Shown here in pieces: positions 8,363 to 17,500 of a stretch of 57,991 bases of DNA. The notes beneath the pieces are model-generated. The model was not told the origin of the DNA. It worked only from the letters and a program-made list of their open reading frames with translations, and did not search any database. The position numbers were made by a program, and so were the translations under genes. This DNA comes from JAMOQA01 sp964420365. GTDB lineage: Bacteria; Acidobacteriota; Polarisedimenticolia; J045. The stretch is taken from the NCBI GenBank assembly GCA_964420365.1, contig CAYQTA010000056.1, positions 1 to 57,991 on the forward strand, written 5' to 3'. Every line of letters starts with the position of its first letter. Position 1 is the first letter of the stretch.

Positions 8363-10803
8363 GCCGGGCTTTCTCCCGCGAAGGCCGGCCACGGGTCCGC
8401 CTGCAGGTGATTGGGATAGAACCAGGCGAAGGGACACCGGATGTCGGCCAGGAAGCCGAAGTGGTCCGCGACCGCGTCCCAGCGCTCGCGGAACGCGGGT
8501 GGCGGCGCCGGCAGCCGGGCCGGGACGAGGCGGAGCGCCTCCTCGCCGTGCAGGCGCTGCAGCTCCCGTCGCCGCCGCAGGGCGTCGAGGAACCCCCAGG
8601 CGAGGGGGAGCGGCGCCACGTTCCCGAGGAAGCGGGCGGGGGACGTCTCCTCGAGGGCGCGGGCGAGCAGCAGGAGGTCCCGGGGCCCTGCCCCGTCGAC
8701 CAGGACGACCCGCTCCCCGACGACTCCCCGGAGGCTCGCGAGCCCCGGGTCGGCCGCGGGGAAGCCCCGTCGGACCAGCTCCGCCGAGAGGAGGTCGAGC
8801 AGTTCCACGAGGGACGGCGCCGCCTCGCCCGGCAGCCGGGCGATCTCGTCCCGTGCCGCCCCGGCCGGGAGGGCCCGGCGCAGGGCGCGCGCGCGATCCA
8901 CCAGTTTGTCGAGGACGGGCGGGGGCTCCAGTCCCGCCTGCCGCACGAGGGCGAGGGTGTGCCGGATGGCGGCGACCCGGCGGGCCACGGTGACCGGGGG
9001 CGGGGAGTCGTCCCCGCCTTCCCGGAGCCGCCGCTCGAAGAGCAGCATCTCTCCCGGGTACATCGCCAGCGCGTAGTCGGCGGCCAGGGAGAGGGCGTGC
9101 TCCGGCCCGCGGACCCGCCACCACGTCTCGCGGGGTGGCTCCCCCCACAAGGGCGTGCACCGGAACAGCGGCGAGAGGAGGCCGGCCCGCGGTGCCAGCT
9201 CCCGCGGCAGCACCGCGCTCGGGGGATGCTCGAGCACCTCCCGGTCCGCCGGGTCCATCCCCTCGAGGACCTCGAGGCAGCGCGTCCAGTCCACCCCGCG
9301 GGCGCGTTCCCGGTCGACCACCAGGACGAGGTCCAGGTCGGATCCCGGGTCCGGCGTCCCGATCCCCCAGGCCGCGACGACCGCTTCCCGGGCGCCGAGC
9401 GCCTCGACGTAGCGCCGGGCCGTCTCCCTCCAGCGCGCCAGGTGGCCGTCCGCCCCGGGCTCCCGGTCCGACCTCGCCGCGACGGCCGGCGCCCGGGGGA
9501 ACTCCTCGTCGGCGAGGTCTCCCCCGAGGGGGGGGACGGCGGATTCCAGCAGGTCGGCGAGGGCGGCCCGGTCGGCCGTCGCCCCGGGCCCGAGGAGATC
9601 GCGGAGCGCCGGGGGCAGCGGCCGCAGCAGGTGGCGTTGCACCAGCGCGGCCTCGAGCAGCGGGGGCGGGCCCTCCTCGGCCAGCCGTTCCCGGATCGCC
9701 GGGAGGTCGGCGAGCCCTTCCGCGTAGAGGTTTTCCGACCGGGCCCGGGACGCCGCCGCCACCGCCCGGGAAGCCGCCGGGCCGGCGAGCTCCTCGAAGG
9801 GGCCGAAGGCGTCCCGCTTGTAGACGAACCGGCCGCGCGCCTGGAGCAGGAAGCAGGGGGCGAGCAGGACGACCTGCAGGTGAAGCTTGGCCAGGAAGAG
9901 GCTGTCGGGCAGGGGACGTCGCAGCATCTCGGCGGCGCGGAGCAGGGTCAGTCGGCGGGGCAGGCCGCTGGGGCGGAGCACCGCGGGCAGGCCGTCGACC
10001 GGCCCCGCGAGCACCCGGGCCTCCCGGAGCACGGCGAGGGGCAGGAACACCTGGGGGTAGAACGCGAGGTCCGCCGGGGTCAGCACGAACGTGCCGTGGT
10101 GCTGGAGCGGGTCGACCCGCTGGAGCAGGGGCCAGAGCCCGAGGGCGATCTCCCGGGCCTCGAGCAGGCGCCCGGCGTCCTCCGCGGCATCCCGCGCGAG
10201 GACCACCAGCAGGTCCAGGTCCGAGACGCCCGGGCGCTCGTCCAGGGTGGCGAGGGACCCGTGGACCAGGACCAGGCGGAAGAGGTCCGGGCGGCTCCCG
10301 AGAAGGCGTCCCGCCTCGAGGACCGGGCGGCGGTGGGGCGCCTCGCAGGCCGCCTCGTCGACCGGGCCCGCGGGTGCCAGGTTCTCCGGGACCAGGCCCG
10401 GCAGGCCCGGCGCCGCTTCCGCGAGGTCGCGGTGGAAGGCCGCGAGGACGGCCGCGATCCGCCCGGGCCCGGGGGGCGGCCCGGGGGCCTCGAGGGCGGC
10501 CCGCGTCCCCGCGAGGTACCGGGCCGCGGGCCCGGCCGACGCCAGGCGCGCGAGGGCGTCCAGCTCGGGCGGGGTCTCGAGCCAGAACGTCTCCCCCCGG
10601 CTGCCGGGCAGCAGGATCCGGCCCGACGGATCGGTCCCCCAGAAGAACCGCTCGAGGAGCCGGTGTGCCACTTCCTGGGCCCGGCCGAGGTGTTCGCGGC
10701 GGGCGACGGCGGGGCCGAGGAGGGCCTCGGCGCGACCGTCCAGGAAGGGCTCGTCCCCGAGCCAGGAAGCGATTCCCGGGACCGCCTGGGCGACGTGGGA
10801 CAT
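8359..10803 (-). CDS. Protein with two Pol-beta-type nucleotidyltransferase domains
   Basis: 814 residues, function not recognised. Two separate nucleotidyltransferase signatures are visible: HGS followed by SDLDLLVV (first half) and GIG followed by GSDLDLVLVV (second half). Each keeps the G-S/G...D-x-D metal-binding pattern of the Pol-beta superfamily. Segments between and after them are helical. It is first in an operon with a methyltransferase and a glycosyltransferase, suggesting a role in making or transferring a surface-glycan substituent. Start ATG at 10803; an upstream in-frame GTG at 10845 lies beyond the likely promoter start. A sigma-54-like element sits at 10848-10863. Confidence 0.65.
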   Translation of the reverse strand: MSHVAQAVPGIASWLGDEPFLDGRAEALLGPAVARREHLGRAQEVAHRLLERFFWGTDPSGRILLPGSRGETFWLETPPELDALARLASAGPAARYLAGTRAALEAPGPPPGPGRIAAVLAAFHRDLAEAAPGLPGLVPENLAPAGPVDEAACEAPHRRPVLEAGRLLGSRPDLFRLVLVHGSLATLDERPGVSDLDLLVVLARDAAEDAGRLLEAREIALGLWPLLQRVDPLQHHGTFVLTPADLAFYPQVFLPLAVLREARVLAGPVDGLPAVLRPSGLPRRLTLLRAAEMLRRPLPDSLFLAKLHLQVVLLAPCFLLQARGRFVYKRDAFGPFEELAGPAASRAVAAASRARSENLYAEGLADLPAIRERLAEEGPPPLLEAALVQRHLLRPLPPALRDLLGPGATADRAALADLLESAVPPLGGDLADEEFPRAPAVAARSDREPGADGHLARWRETARRYVEALGAREAVVAAWGIGTPDPGSDLDLVLVVDRERARGVDWTRCLEVLEGMDPADREVLEHPPSAVLPRELAPRAGLLSPLFRCTPLWGEPPRETWWRVRGPEHALSLAADYALAMYPGEMLLFERRLREGGDDSPPPVTVARRVAAIRHTLALVRQAGLEPPPVLDKLVDRARALRRALPAGAARDEIARLPGEAAPSLVELLDLLSAELVRRGFPAADPGLASLRGVVGERVVLVDGAGPRDLLLLARALEETSPARFLGNVAPLPLAWGFLDALRRRRELQRLHGEEALRLVPARLPAPPPAFRERWDAVADHFGFLADIRCPFAWFYPNHLQADPWPAFAGESPA

Positions 10804-10847
10804 CGACAAGCTGCCTCCCCCTCCCGCGCAGGGAGGAGGAGACACGC

Positions 10848-10863
10848 TGCAAGAGCGATGCCG
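10848..10863 (-). promoter_or_regulatory. Sigma-54-like promoter of the glycan operon
   Basis: On the minus strand cGGCAt-cgctc-TTGCA matches 9 of 12 consensus positions with the exact GG-N10-GC spacing. It points at the 10803 start with a leader of about 35 bases. Confidence 0.45.
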
Positions 10864-10885
10864 CCGGGAGGGGCCTCCCGGCGGC
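10860..10885 (-). terminator. Hairpin downstream of the 10951 gene
   Basis: Perfect 12-bp GC stem (GCCGCCGGGAGG / CCTCCCGGCGGC) with a minimal loop. On the minus strand it follows the secreted-protein gene that stops at 10951. It overlaps the proposed sigma-54-like element, so one of the two roles may be wrong. Confidence 0.45.
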
Positions 10886-10950
10886 CGGAAACGTCAAGGA
10901 ATCGTCGCCCGGGCCCCGGCGAGGGGCGGGATCCCGGCGGCGGGCCGCGG

Positions 10951-11553
10951 CTACTTCTTGTCCCTGGTGGCCATCTCGGCGAGGGCGTTGACGTCGACCT
11001 GCTGGAGCGCCTTGAGGGCATCCCCCGGCTGGCCGCCCGTCAGCTCGATGCTGACGATGAACCGGTTGCCGATGACCATGTCGGCGGTGGAGACCCGGTC
11101 GTCCTTCGACCAGCTCTCGTGGAGCAGGTGGCCGCCGACGGTCCGGACCCGCTCCCAGCCGTCGTCCGTCTCCTGCTCGTAGCCCTCGCCGAGCATCGAC
11201 CAGCCGGCGGCGGCCCCGAGGGGGGTGCCGGCGGCGTCCATGATCGTCACGTGGATCGTCCTCGGTCCCTTGCCGTAGTCCGCCTCGGCCATGGAGACCT
11301 TCATGCCCATCATGCCGGACTTGCTGCCCGAGACCGACGTCCGGGGGAGCCCCAGGAGCTCCTCGGGGAGCAGCTTCTTGAGCTCCCGGAAGTCGACCGG
11401 GTCGGCCTTGGGGGCGCCCTGCTGCATCTGCTGGAGCTGGGCGAGGGCCTTCTGGAGGTCGACCGGCGCGTCCTGGGCCCGGGCCGGGAGGGCGAGGACG
11501 GCCACGAGCAGGGAGAAGGTGGCGAGAACGGGGACGAAACGGGTGACCTTCAT
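10951..11553 (-). CDS. Secreted protein of unknown function
   Basis: 200 residues with a clear signal peptide (MKV, hydrophobic core to about residue 21, ALPARA cleavage region). The mature part begins with a Gln-rich helix (LQKALAQLQQMQQ), then a block containing LPEELLGLPR, a central beta-rich region, and ends DVNALAEMATRDKK. No catalytic motif is visible. The start has an AAGGAG site. It lies between the glycan operon and the divergently transcribed regulator, so 11554-11710 must hold promoters for both directions. Confidence 0.75.
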   Translation of the reverse strand: MKVTRFVPVLATFSLLVAVLALPARAQDAPVDLQKALAQLQQMQQGAPKADPVDFRELKKLLPEELLGLPRTSVSGSKSGMMGMKVSMAEADYGKGPRTIHVTIMDAAGTPLGAAAGWSMLGEGYEQETDDGWERVRTVGGHLLHESWSKDDRVSTADMVIGNRFIVSIELTGGQPGDALKALQQVDVNALAEMATRDKK

Positions 11554-11677
11554 GGAGCGTCTCCTTGGACCCGGCGGGCCGGGCTTCCGAGATCGTTCAG
11601 TCGTACAGGGGATCTCATTGGTTCACGTTCGTCATTTTGCCACATAAACCGGAAAAAAGTTTATTTAGAGTCTTGCA

Positions 11678-11698
11678 ATATACGGATCATACGCATAT
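11678..11698 (+). promoter_or_regulatory. Probable ArsR-type operator over the arsR-mbx promoter
   Basis: ATATACG, a 7-base spacer, then CGCATAT: an inverted repeat with one mismatch ending 12 bases before the regulator's ATG. It lies in an AT-rich patch (11640-11700) that stands out in this GC-rich DNA. ArsR-family proteins commonly bind such AT-flanked dyads, and the position suits autorepression. No strong ribosome site precedes the ATG, so a very short leader is possible. Confidence 0.5.
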
Positions 11699-11710
11699 AC
11701 CGGTCCGTCC

Positions 11711-12079
11711 ATGAACCGCCCGATCCAGCCCGGAGAGATCGACCGGCTCCTCGCCCCGGAGTCCCGCGCCTGCGGCGCGCTCTGCGACTGGCTCGGCCAC
11801 TTTGCGAACCCGGTCCGGCTGCGGATCCTCTGTCGCCTCCTCGCCGGCCGGGCCTGCGTGGGCGAGCTGGCCGAGGCGACAGGAGAGCGGCAGCCGACGG
11901 TCTCCGCCCACCTCAAGCACCTCCTGCTGGCGGGGCTCGTCAGCCGGGAGCGCGAGGGGAACCGGGTCTACTACCAGGTCGAGGATCCCCTGGCCCTCGA
12001 GACGATGGAGTTCCTGGTCGAGCTGGCGCGGCGGTTCCACGGGGAGACCGGGCGCGGCCCCGGGGAGGAACAGGGATGA
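11711..12079 (+). CDS. ArsR-family winged-helix regulator, likely controller of the Mbx-like operon
   Basis: 122 residues with a helix-turn-helix core (CVGELAEATGERQPTVSAHLKHLLLAGL) and a beta wing (EREGNRVYYQV). Four cysteines, Cys21, Cys25, Cys41 and Cys49, sit before and within the first helices. Cys41 in ILCRL corresponds to the alpha-2 Cys of persulfide sensors of the SqrR/BigR type, but their C-terminal partner Cys is absent. The stop overlaps the next ATG, so it is the first gene of the respiratory operon. In Pyrococcus the redox regulator SurR, also ArsR-like, controls mbh and mbx genes; the analogy is inference. Confidence 0.8.
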   Translation: MNRPIQPGEIDRLLAPESRACGALCDWLGHFANPVRLRILCRLLAGRACVGELAEATGERQPTVSAHLKHLLLAGLVSREREGNRVYYQVEDPLALETMEFLVELARRFHGETGRGPGEEQG

Positions 12080-12576
12080 AGACCCTCGTGCCGATCGTCG
12101 TCGCCACCCTCGCCCTCTTCGCGACGTGGGTGGCCTGGACCCAGAGCCTCGACCCGCAGGAGCTGGCGGCGGGCGCCGTCCTCGCGGTGCTCGTGGCGAT
12201 CCTCTCGGGCGGGATGCCGTTCCGGGCGGAGACCCTCGGGATCCTGCAGCCGAGGCGGTTCCTCTACGCGCTCGCCTACCTGCCGTACCTGTTCAAGGAG
12301 ATCGTCAAGGCGAACCTGGACGTGGCCCGCCGGGTCGTCGCGCCGAGCCTGCCGATTCGGCCGGGCATCGTCCGCGTGAGGACCAGGCTCCGGAACCCGA
12401 TCGGGCGGCTGGTCCTCGCCAACTCGATCACGCTGACCCCCGGAACCCTGACCGTCGACATCCGTGGCAATGACCTGTTCATCCACTGGATCGACGTCCG
12501 CGCGAAGGACGTCCAGGCAGCCACGGAGGAGATCGTCGCGGGGTTCGAGAAGTACCTGGAGGTGATCTTTGGCTAG
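12076..12576 (+). CDS. mrpE: MrpE/MnhE-like subunit (MbxA position)
   Basis: 166 residues with two or three N-terminal membrane segments, then the MnhE cytoplasmic domain with the family hallmark NSITLTPGTLTVD. Small accessory subunit of Mrp-type Na+/H+ antiporter modules, found at the head of Mbh and Mbx operons. Starts with ATGA overlap on the regulator and overlaps mrpF by 8 bases. The gene order from here on matches archaeal mbx. Confidence 0.92.
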   Translation: MKTLVPIVVATLALFATWVAWTQSLDPQELAAGAVLAVLVAILSGGMPFRAETLGILQPRRFLYALAYLPYLFKEIVKANLDVARRVVAPSLPIRPGIVRVRTRLRNPIGRLVLANSITLTPGTLTVDIRGNDLFIHWIDVRAKDVQAATEEIVAGFEKYLEVIFG

Positions 12577-12832
12577 CAGGCTGATTCTCGAGGTCGCCCT
12601 GGTCCTCGCGGGGGCGGGGATCCTGCTCTCCCTGTGGCGGCTGGTCCGTGGTCCCTGCCCGGCCACCCGGGCGGTCGCCCTGGACACGCTGACCCTGATC
12701 ACGATGCCGCTGATGGTCGGGCTCGCCGTCTGGACGGGGAGGGGGATCTACGTGGACGTCGCCCTCGTCTACGGCGTGCTGTCCTTCCTCGGCGTGCTGT
12801 CGATCGCGCGCTACTGCGACCGGGGGGTGTGA
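12569..12832 (+). CDS. mrpF: MrpF/MnhF-like subunit (MbxB position)
   Basis: 87 residues, three membrane segments, with the MrpF signature block RGPCPATRAVALDTLT. The TTG start at 12569 is decided by the ribosome site GGAGGTGA at 12558-12565, inside the end of mrpE, and by family length. Membrane-embedded small subunit of the ion-translocating module. Confidence 0.9.
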   Translation: MASRLILEVALVLAGAGILLSLWRLVRGPCPATRAVALDTLTLITMPLMVGLAVWTGRGIYVDVALVYGVLSFLGVLSIARYCDRGV

Positions 12833-12833
12833 C

Positions 12834-13193
12834 ATGGAGATCCGCGAGCTCGTCGGGGCCCTCGTCACCCTCGGTGGTGCCGCCTTCCTGTTCCTGGGGG
12901 CGCTCGGCATCGTCCGGATGCCCGATCTCTACAACCGGATGCAGGCGGGAACGAAGGCGACGACCCTGGGGAACATCCTCACCCTGGTCGGCCTCGCCAT
13001 CTACGAGCCGGCGTGGCTGCCCAAGCTGCTGCTGGTCGTCCTGTTCGTCCTGATGACGAACCCGGTGTCCTCCCACGCCCTCGCCCGGGCGGCGCACCGG
13101 GGCCGGGTGCCGCTCTCCGACATCTCGGTGGAGGACGCCCTCGCGGACGCGTACGGCGAGGCCGGCGAGCCGGCCAAGGAGGCTCGGTCATGA
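12834..13193 (+). CDS. mrpG: MrpG/MnhG-like subunit (MbxC position)
   Basis: 119 residues with three membrane helices and the family block LGIVRMPDLYNRMQAGTKATTLG, then a short cytoplasmic tail. Completes the E-F-G trio of Mrp antiporters. One base separates it from mrpF, and its stop overlaps the next ATG. Confidence 0.92.
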   Translation: MEIRELVGALVTLGGAAFLFLGALGIVRMPDLYNRMQAGTKATTLGNILTLVGLAIYEPAWLPKLLLVVLFVLMTNPVSSHALARAAHRGRVPLSDISVEDALADAYGEAGEPAKEARS

Positions 13194-13432
13194 TCCTCAT
13201 CGACCTGGTCGTCTGCCTGCTGGCGATCGTGTCGGCCGCCTGGGCCATCCTCGCGCGGAACCTGGTCTCGGCCGTCGTCCTGGCCGGGGTCGTCAGCCTG
13301 GCGGTCTCGTACCTGTTCCTGCGCCTCGCCGCCCCCGACGTCGCGATGACCGAGGCCGCGATCGGGGCGGGGCTCTCGACGGTGATCTTCCTCATCGCCG
13401 TTCGACGCACCGAGGAGGAGGAGAAGCGATGA
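13190..13432 (+). CDS. MbhD/MbxD-like subunit (DUF4040, MrpB-N-like)
   Basis: 80 residues, almost entirely three hydrophobic helices, containing APDVAMTEAAIGAGLSTVIF, the conserved core of the DUF4040/MbhD family that corresponds to a piece of MrpA. Ends in an acidic-basic EEEEKR tail. Start and stop both overlap neighbours by 4 bases. Structural subunit of the sodium/proton pathway in Mbh- and Mbs-type complexes. Confidence 0.88.
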   Translation: MILIDLVVCLLAIVSAAWAILARNLVSAVVLAGVVSLAVSYLFLRLAAPDVAMTEAAIGAGLSTVIFLIAVRRTEEEEKR

Positions 13433-14133
13433 TCAAGCAGCTCGTCGGTCTCCTCGCGGTGCTCGCCATCGCCGCCCTCTTCGTCGCCCTCGTTCCCCTG
13501 ATGGCGCCGACGGAGCTCGGGCCGGTGACGAGGCACTACGTCGAGCAGGGACTGGTCGAGAACCGGGGCGCCAACCTGGTCACCTCGATCGTCGTCAACT
13601 ACCGGGGATTCGACACGCTGGGCGAGGTGACGGTGCTGTTCCTCTCGGTCAGCGGCGCCGGCTTCGTGCTGCGCCGGCGGGATGGGCTGGTCCCGGAGCC
13701 CCAGCGGCGCGCCTCGGAGCTGGTCCAGACCGCCTCCCGCGTGCTGTTCGCGCCGATCGTGCTGTTCGGCGCCTACATCTTCGTCCACGGCCACCTGACG
13801 CCGGGCGGAGGGTTCCAGGGGGGCGCCGTGATCGCCTCGGCCGTCCTGCTCCTGCTGCTGGCGGACCGGGACCGGCTGCTCCCGCACGGGTTCCTCTCCG
13901 TGATCGAGTCGTTCTCCGGGTTCGGGTACGTCCTGGTCGGGCTCGTCGGCCTCGCCGCCACCGGGTCGTTCCTCGCCAACCGGGGGGTGATCGAGCTCGG
14001 CACCTGGAACCGGCTCTTCTCGGCGGGCGTGATCCCGGTGATCTACGTCCTGATCGGCCTCAAGGTCGGGTCCGAGCTGGCCACACTGCTCGACACGATG
14101 ATGCACGCCGACCAGGCGAGGGAGGGCCACTGA
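13429..14133 (+). CDS. mrpB: MbhE-MbhF-like fused subunit (MrpB family)
   Basis: 234 residues. The first about 90 match MbhE-type proteins (NRGANLVTSIVVNYRGFDTLGEVTVL is the hallmark stretch around residues 45-70). The rest is an MrpB/MnhB domain with YIFVHGHLTPGGGFQGGAV and four membrane helices. In archaeal mbh and mbx operons these are usually separate small genes; here one polypeptide carries both. Part of the antiporter arm. Confidence 0.88.
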   Translation: MIKQLVGLLAVLAIAALFVALVPLMAPTELGPVTRHYVEQGLVENRGANLVTSIVVNYRGFDTLGEVTVLFLSVSGAGFVLRRRDGLVPEPQRRASELVQTASRVLFAPIVLFGAYIFVHGHLTPGGGFQGGAVIASAVLLLLLADRDRLLPHGFLSVIESFSGFGYVLVGLVGLAATGSFLANRGVIELGTWNRLFSAGVIPVIYVLIGLKVGSELATLLDTMMHADQAREGH

Positions 14134-14522
14134 TGGAGATCCTGAGCCTGCACGCCCTCGCGGTGGGGACGGCGATCGTCCTGGTCCTCGTCGGTCTCGC
14201 CGGGGCCCTCGTCCGGCGCAACCTGCTGAAGATCGTCCTCGGCTTCTCGATCGCCGACGCCGGGGTCAACCTCCTGATCGTCACCCTGGGGCACATCCCG
14301 GGTCGGACCGCGCCGATCATCGACCAGCCCGGGCTGCTGAAGGACGCCGGCTCGCTGGTCGTCGACTCGACGAAGGTGGTCGACCCGCTGCCCCAGGCGC
14401 TGGTTCTCACCGCGATCGTCATCGGCGTCGGCGTCACCGCCCTGATGCTCGCCTTCGTCGTGCGCCTCTACGCGCAGGGGAAGTCCCTCGACATCCGGGA
14501 CTTCGGGAGGCTGAAGTGGTGA
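14133..14522 (+). CDS. mrpC: MrpC/NuoK-like subunit (MbxG position)
   Basis: 129 residues with three membrane helices of the NuoK/MrpC fold. It includes GFSIADAGVNLLIVTLG and DPLPQALVLTAIVIGVGVTAL, the latter the conserved MrpC segment. Links the antiporter modules to the rest of the membrane arm. The stop overlaps the GTG start of the fused pump gene. Confidence 0.92.
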   Translation: MEILSLHALAVGTAIVLVLVGLAGALVRRNLLKIVLGFSIADAGVNLLIVTLGHIPGRTAPIIDQPGLLKDAGSLVVDSTKVVDPLPQALVLTAIVIGVGVTALMLAFVVRLYAQGKSLDIRDFGRLKW

Positions 14523-17500
14523 GCCCGATCCTCCTCGTCGCCGTTCCCCTCGGGGCCGCGTTCCTGCTGCCGATGGCCGACCGGCTCGGGCGGCCGGTGG
14601 CCCGGGGGCTCCACCTGCTGACCCTCCTCTTCGCGGGCGGCCTCGCCCTGCGCTGGCTGGCGGCCTTCCAGGCGGGTGCGCCGGCGGAGCTGGTGACCAC
14701 CGGCGGCTGGCCGCCGCCGATCGGCATCTCGCTCCGCTTCGGCGTCGAGGAGGCGGTGCTCGTCCTGCTGGCGGCGGCCGTGGCGTTCGTCGCGGCGCTC
14801 CACCTGGCCCGGCGGGAGCAGGCGTCCGACGTGCGCGGGCTGGTGATCCAGCTCCTGCTGGTCACCGGCTCCTTCGGGCTGATCATGACGCGGGACCTGT
14901 TCAACGTCTTCGTCTTCCTCGAGATCAGCTCGATCGCCACGTACGCCATCGTCGCCTTCGGGCGGGAGCGCGAGGGGCTGGAGGCCGGCTTCAAGTACAT
15001 GGTCGTCGGGTCCGCCGCCTCGATCTTCGTCCTGCTGGGAATCGCGCTCCTCTACAAGGCGACCGGCACCCTCAACCTCGACGACATGCTGAACCGGGTC
15101 CACGAGGTGCCCCCGGCGGTCGCGCCGCTGCTCGGCGGCGTGCTCCTGCTGCTGGTCACCGGGTTCCTCGTCGAGACGAAGATGTGGCCGTTCAACGGGC
15201 CGGCGATCGACCTCTACGACGGGGTCGAGCCCGGCGTGATGGCCCTCGTCGTCGGGACGGTCGTCAACGCGGTCCTGTGGACCTTCTGGAAGGTGATGCT
15301 CCTCGCGGGGGACGCCTGGATCTCCACGGTCGTGATGACCGTCGGGATGGTCACCTTCGTCGTCTCGAACTTCCTGGCGATCCGGCAGGGCCGCGTCCGG
15401 CGCATGCTCGGGTACTCCAGCTCCGCGCAGCTCGGCCTGCTCGTCTTCCTGCTGCCGCTGGTCCGGGACGGCCACGTGCCGCTCCTCGCCGCGGGCCTGC
15501 TGCTGGTGAACCACACCCTCGCCAAGGCGGCCCTCCTCTGGCTCGCCGGCCTCCACGGCGGCGAGGACATGGAGGACTGGGCGGGCGCCTTTCGCGGGCG
15601 GGTCGCCCTCGGGGTGACGCTGCTGGCGTCGGTCGTCGCGATCACCGGCCTGCCCCCGTTCCCCGGCTTCTGGGGGAAGTGGGAGGTGGTGGCGCACCTT
15701 GCCCGGTCGCCGTTCGCCTGGTGGATCGTCCCGCTGCTGCTCGGCTCGCTGTTCGAGTTCGTCTACTACTTCGGCTGGGTCCGGGCGATGCGGCCCGACG
15801 AGGAGGAGGACGCGACCCCGGTCGTTTCCGGCGCGCCGTTCTCCCTCGTCGAGGCGGTGGCGCCCCTGCTGATGGCCGGCGCGCTCCTCGCGTACGGCCT
15901 GTGGTGGACCGCCTTCCTGCTGCCGCCGGACGCCGCGGCGCTGCTCGGTCTCGGGCTGCTCGGGGTGGTGCTGCTGATCGTGCCGGGGAGGGTGCCCCGC
16001 GCCCGGGCCGGCCTGGCCCTCGCGGGGATGGCGGTCACCGCCTGGCTGGCACTGCCGCCGAGGTCCGAGTTCCTGCTCGGCACCTTCGAGGGGCTCTTCG
16101 GGGCGATCGTCCTGCTCGGCGGGATCCTGGTCGCGCTCGCGGGGCTCGGCACCGGGAACGAGCGCCAGGGCCACTGGGGCCTGCTGCTCGTTCTCGTCGC
16201 CTCGTCGCTGTGGATCCTGCGGGCCGAGACGCTGCTCGCCTTCTTCGCGGCCTGGGAGATCATGACCTGGTCGAGCTGGCTCCTGGTGCGCCAGGGGCGG
16301 CGGGCCTCCCGGGCCGCGTGGCTCTACATCCTGTTCGGCGCGGGCGGCGGGCTCGCCGTGCTCGGAGGGTTCGCCCTGGCGCTCGGGGCGGGGGTCGAGA
16401 CGGTCCACGGCCTCGCCCGCCTTTCCGGCCCGGTCGCCCTCGCGGCGTTCTCGCTGCTGGTCACCGGCTTCCTGGCCAAGGCGGCCGCCTGGGGGCTGCA
16501 CGTCTGGGCGCCGGGGGCGTACGCCGAGTCGCCCGACACGTTCACGCCGTTCCTCTCCGGCGTCGTCTCCAAGCTGCCGGTCTTCGCCCTGATGACCGTG
16601 GCGGTACGGGCCGGCGGGGAAGCGCTGCGTGTCGGGGTGACGCGCGTCGAGCCGCTGCACGCCGTCGCCTGGATCGGCGGGCTGACCGCCCTCGGGATGA
16701 CCCTGCTCGCGGTCTTCCAGGAGGACATGAAGCGGCTCCTCGCCTACTCCTCGGTCGGGCAGGTCGCGTACGCCATCGTCGGCTTCGCGATCCTCTCGCC
16801 GCTCGGGTGGAGCGCGGCGCTCTACCAGGTGGTCAACCACTTCCTGTTCAAGACGATGCTCTTCCTCGCCGTCGCCGGCGTGATCTACCGCACCGGCGCC
16901 CGGCGGTTCAGCCAGCTCGGCGGGCTGATCACCCGGATGCCGGTGTCCTTCGTCTTCGTGCTGGTCGGCATCATCGCGGTCTCGGGCGTGCCGCCGCTCT
17001 CCGGGTTCGCGGCCAAGTGGCTGCTCTACCAGGCGCTGATGGAGAAGGGGTGGTTCTTCCTCACCGCGGTGATGATGTTCGCCTCGGTCGTGGCGTTCCC
17101 CTACCTCTTCCGCCTGATCCACTCGATCTTCCTCGGGCAGTTGCGGGACGACCTGCGCGAGACCCGCGAGGCGCCGTGGCCCCTGCTCACCGCCCAGCTC
17201 GTCCTGCTCGGGCTGATCATGGGGCTCTCGGTCTTCCCCGGCGCCTTCCTCGAGCGCGCCGACGGGATCGTCCGCGCCGCGTTCGGCGGGGGCGGCCTCG
17301 ACTACGAGCGCTGGGTGGTCGCGGGGCCCCTCGGCTACCTCTCCGGGCCGGGGATCATGGCCCTGGTGATGGTTCTCTTCGTCGTGCTGTTCCTCTTCCT
17401 CTTCTTCGCCGGACCGCGTCCCGTGCGGGTGAAGCAGCTCGACATCGTCTACGCCGGCGAGGTGCCGCCGCCGCCGGAGCAGGTGCACGTCGCGTACGAC

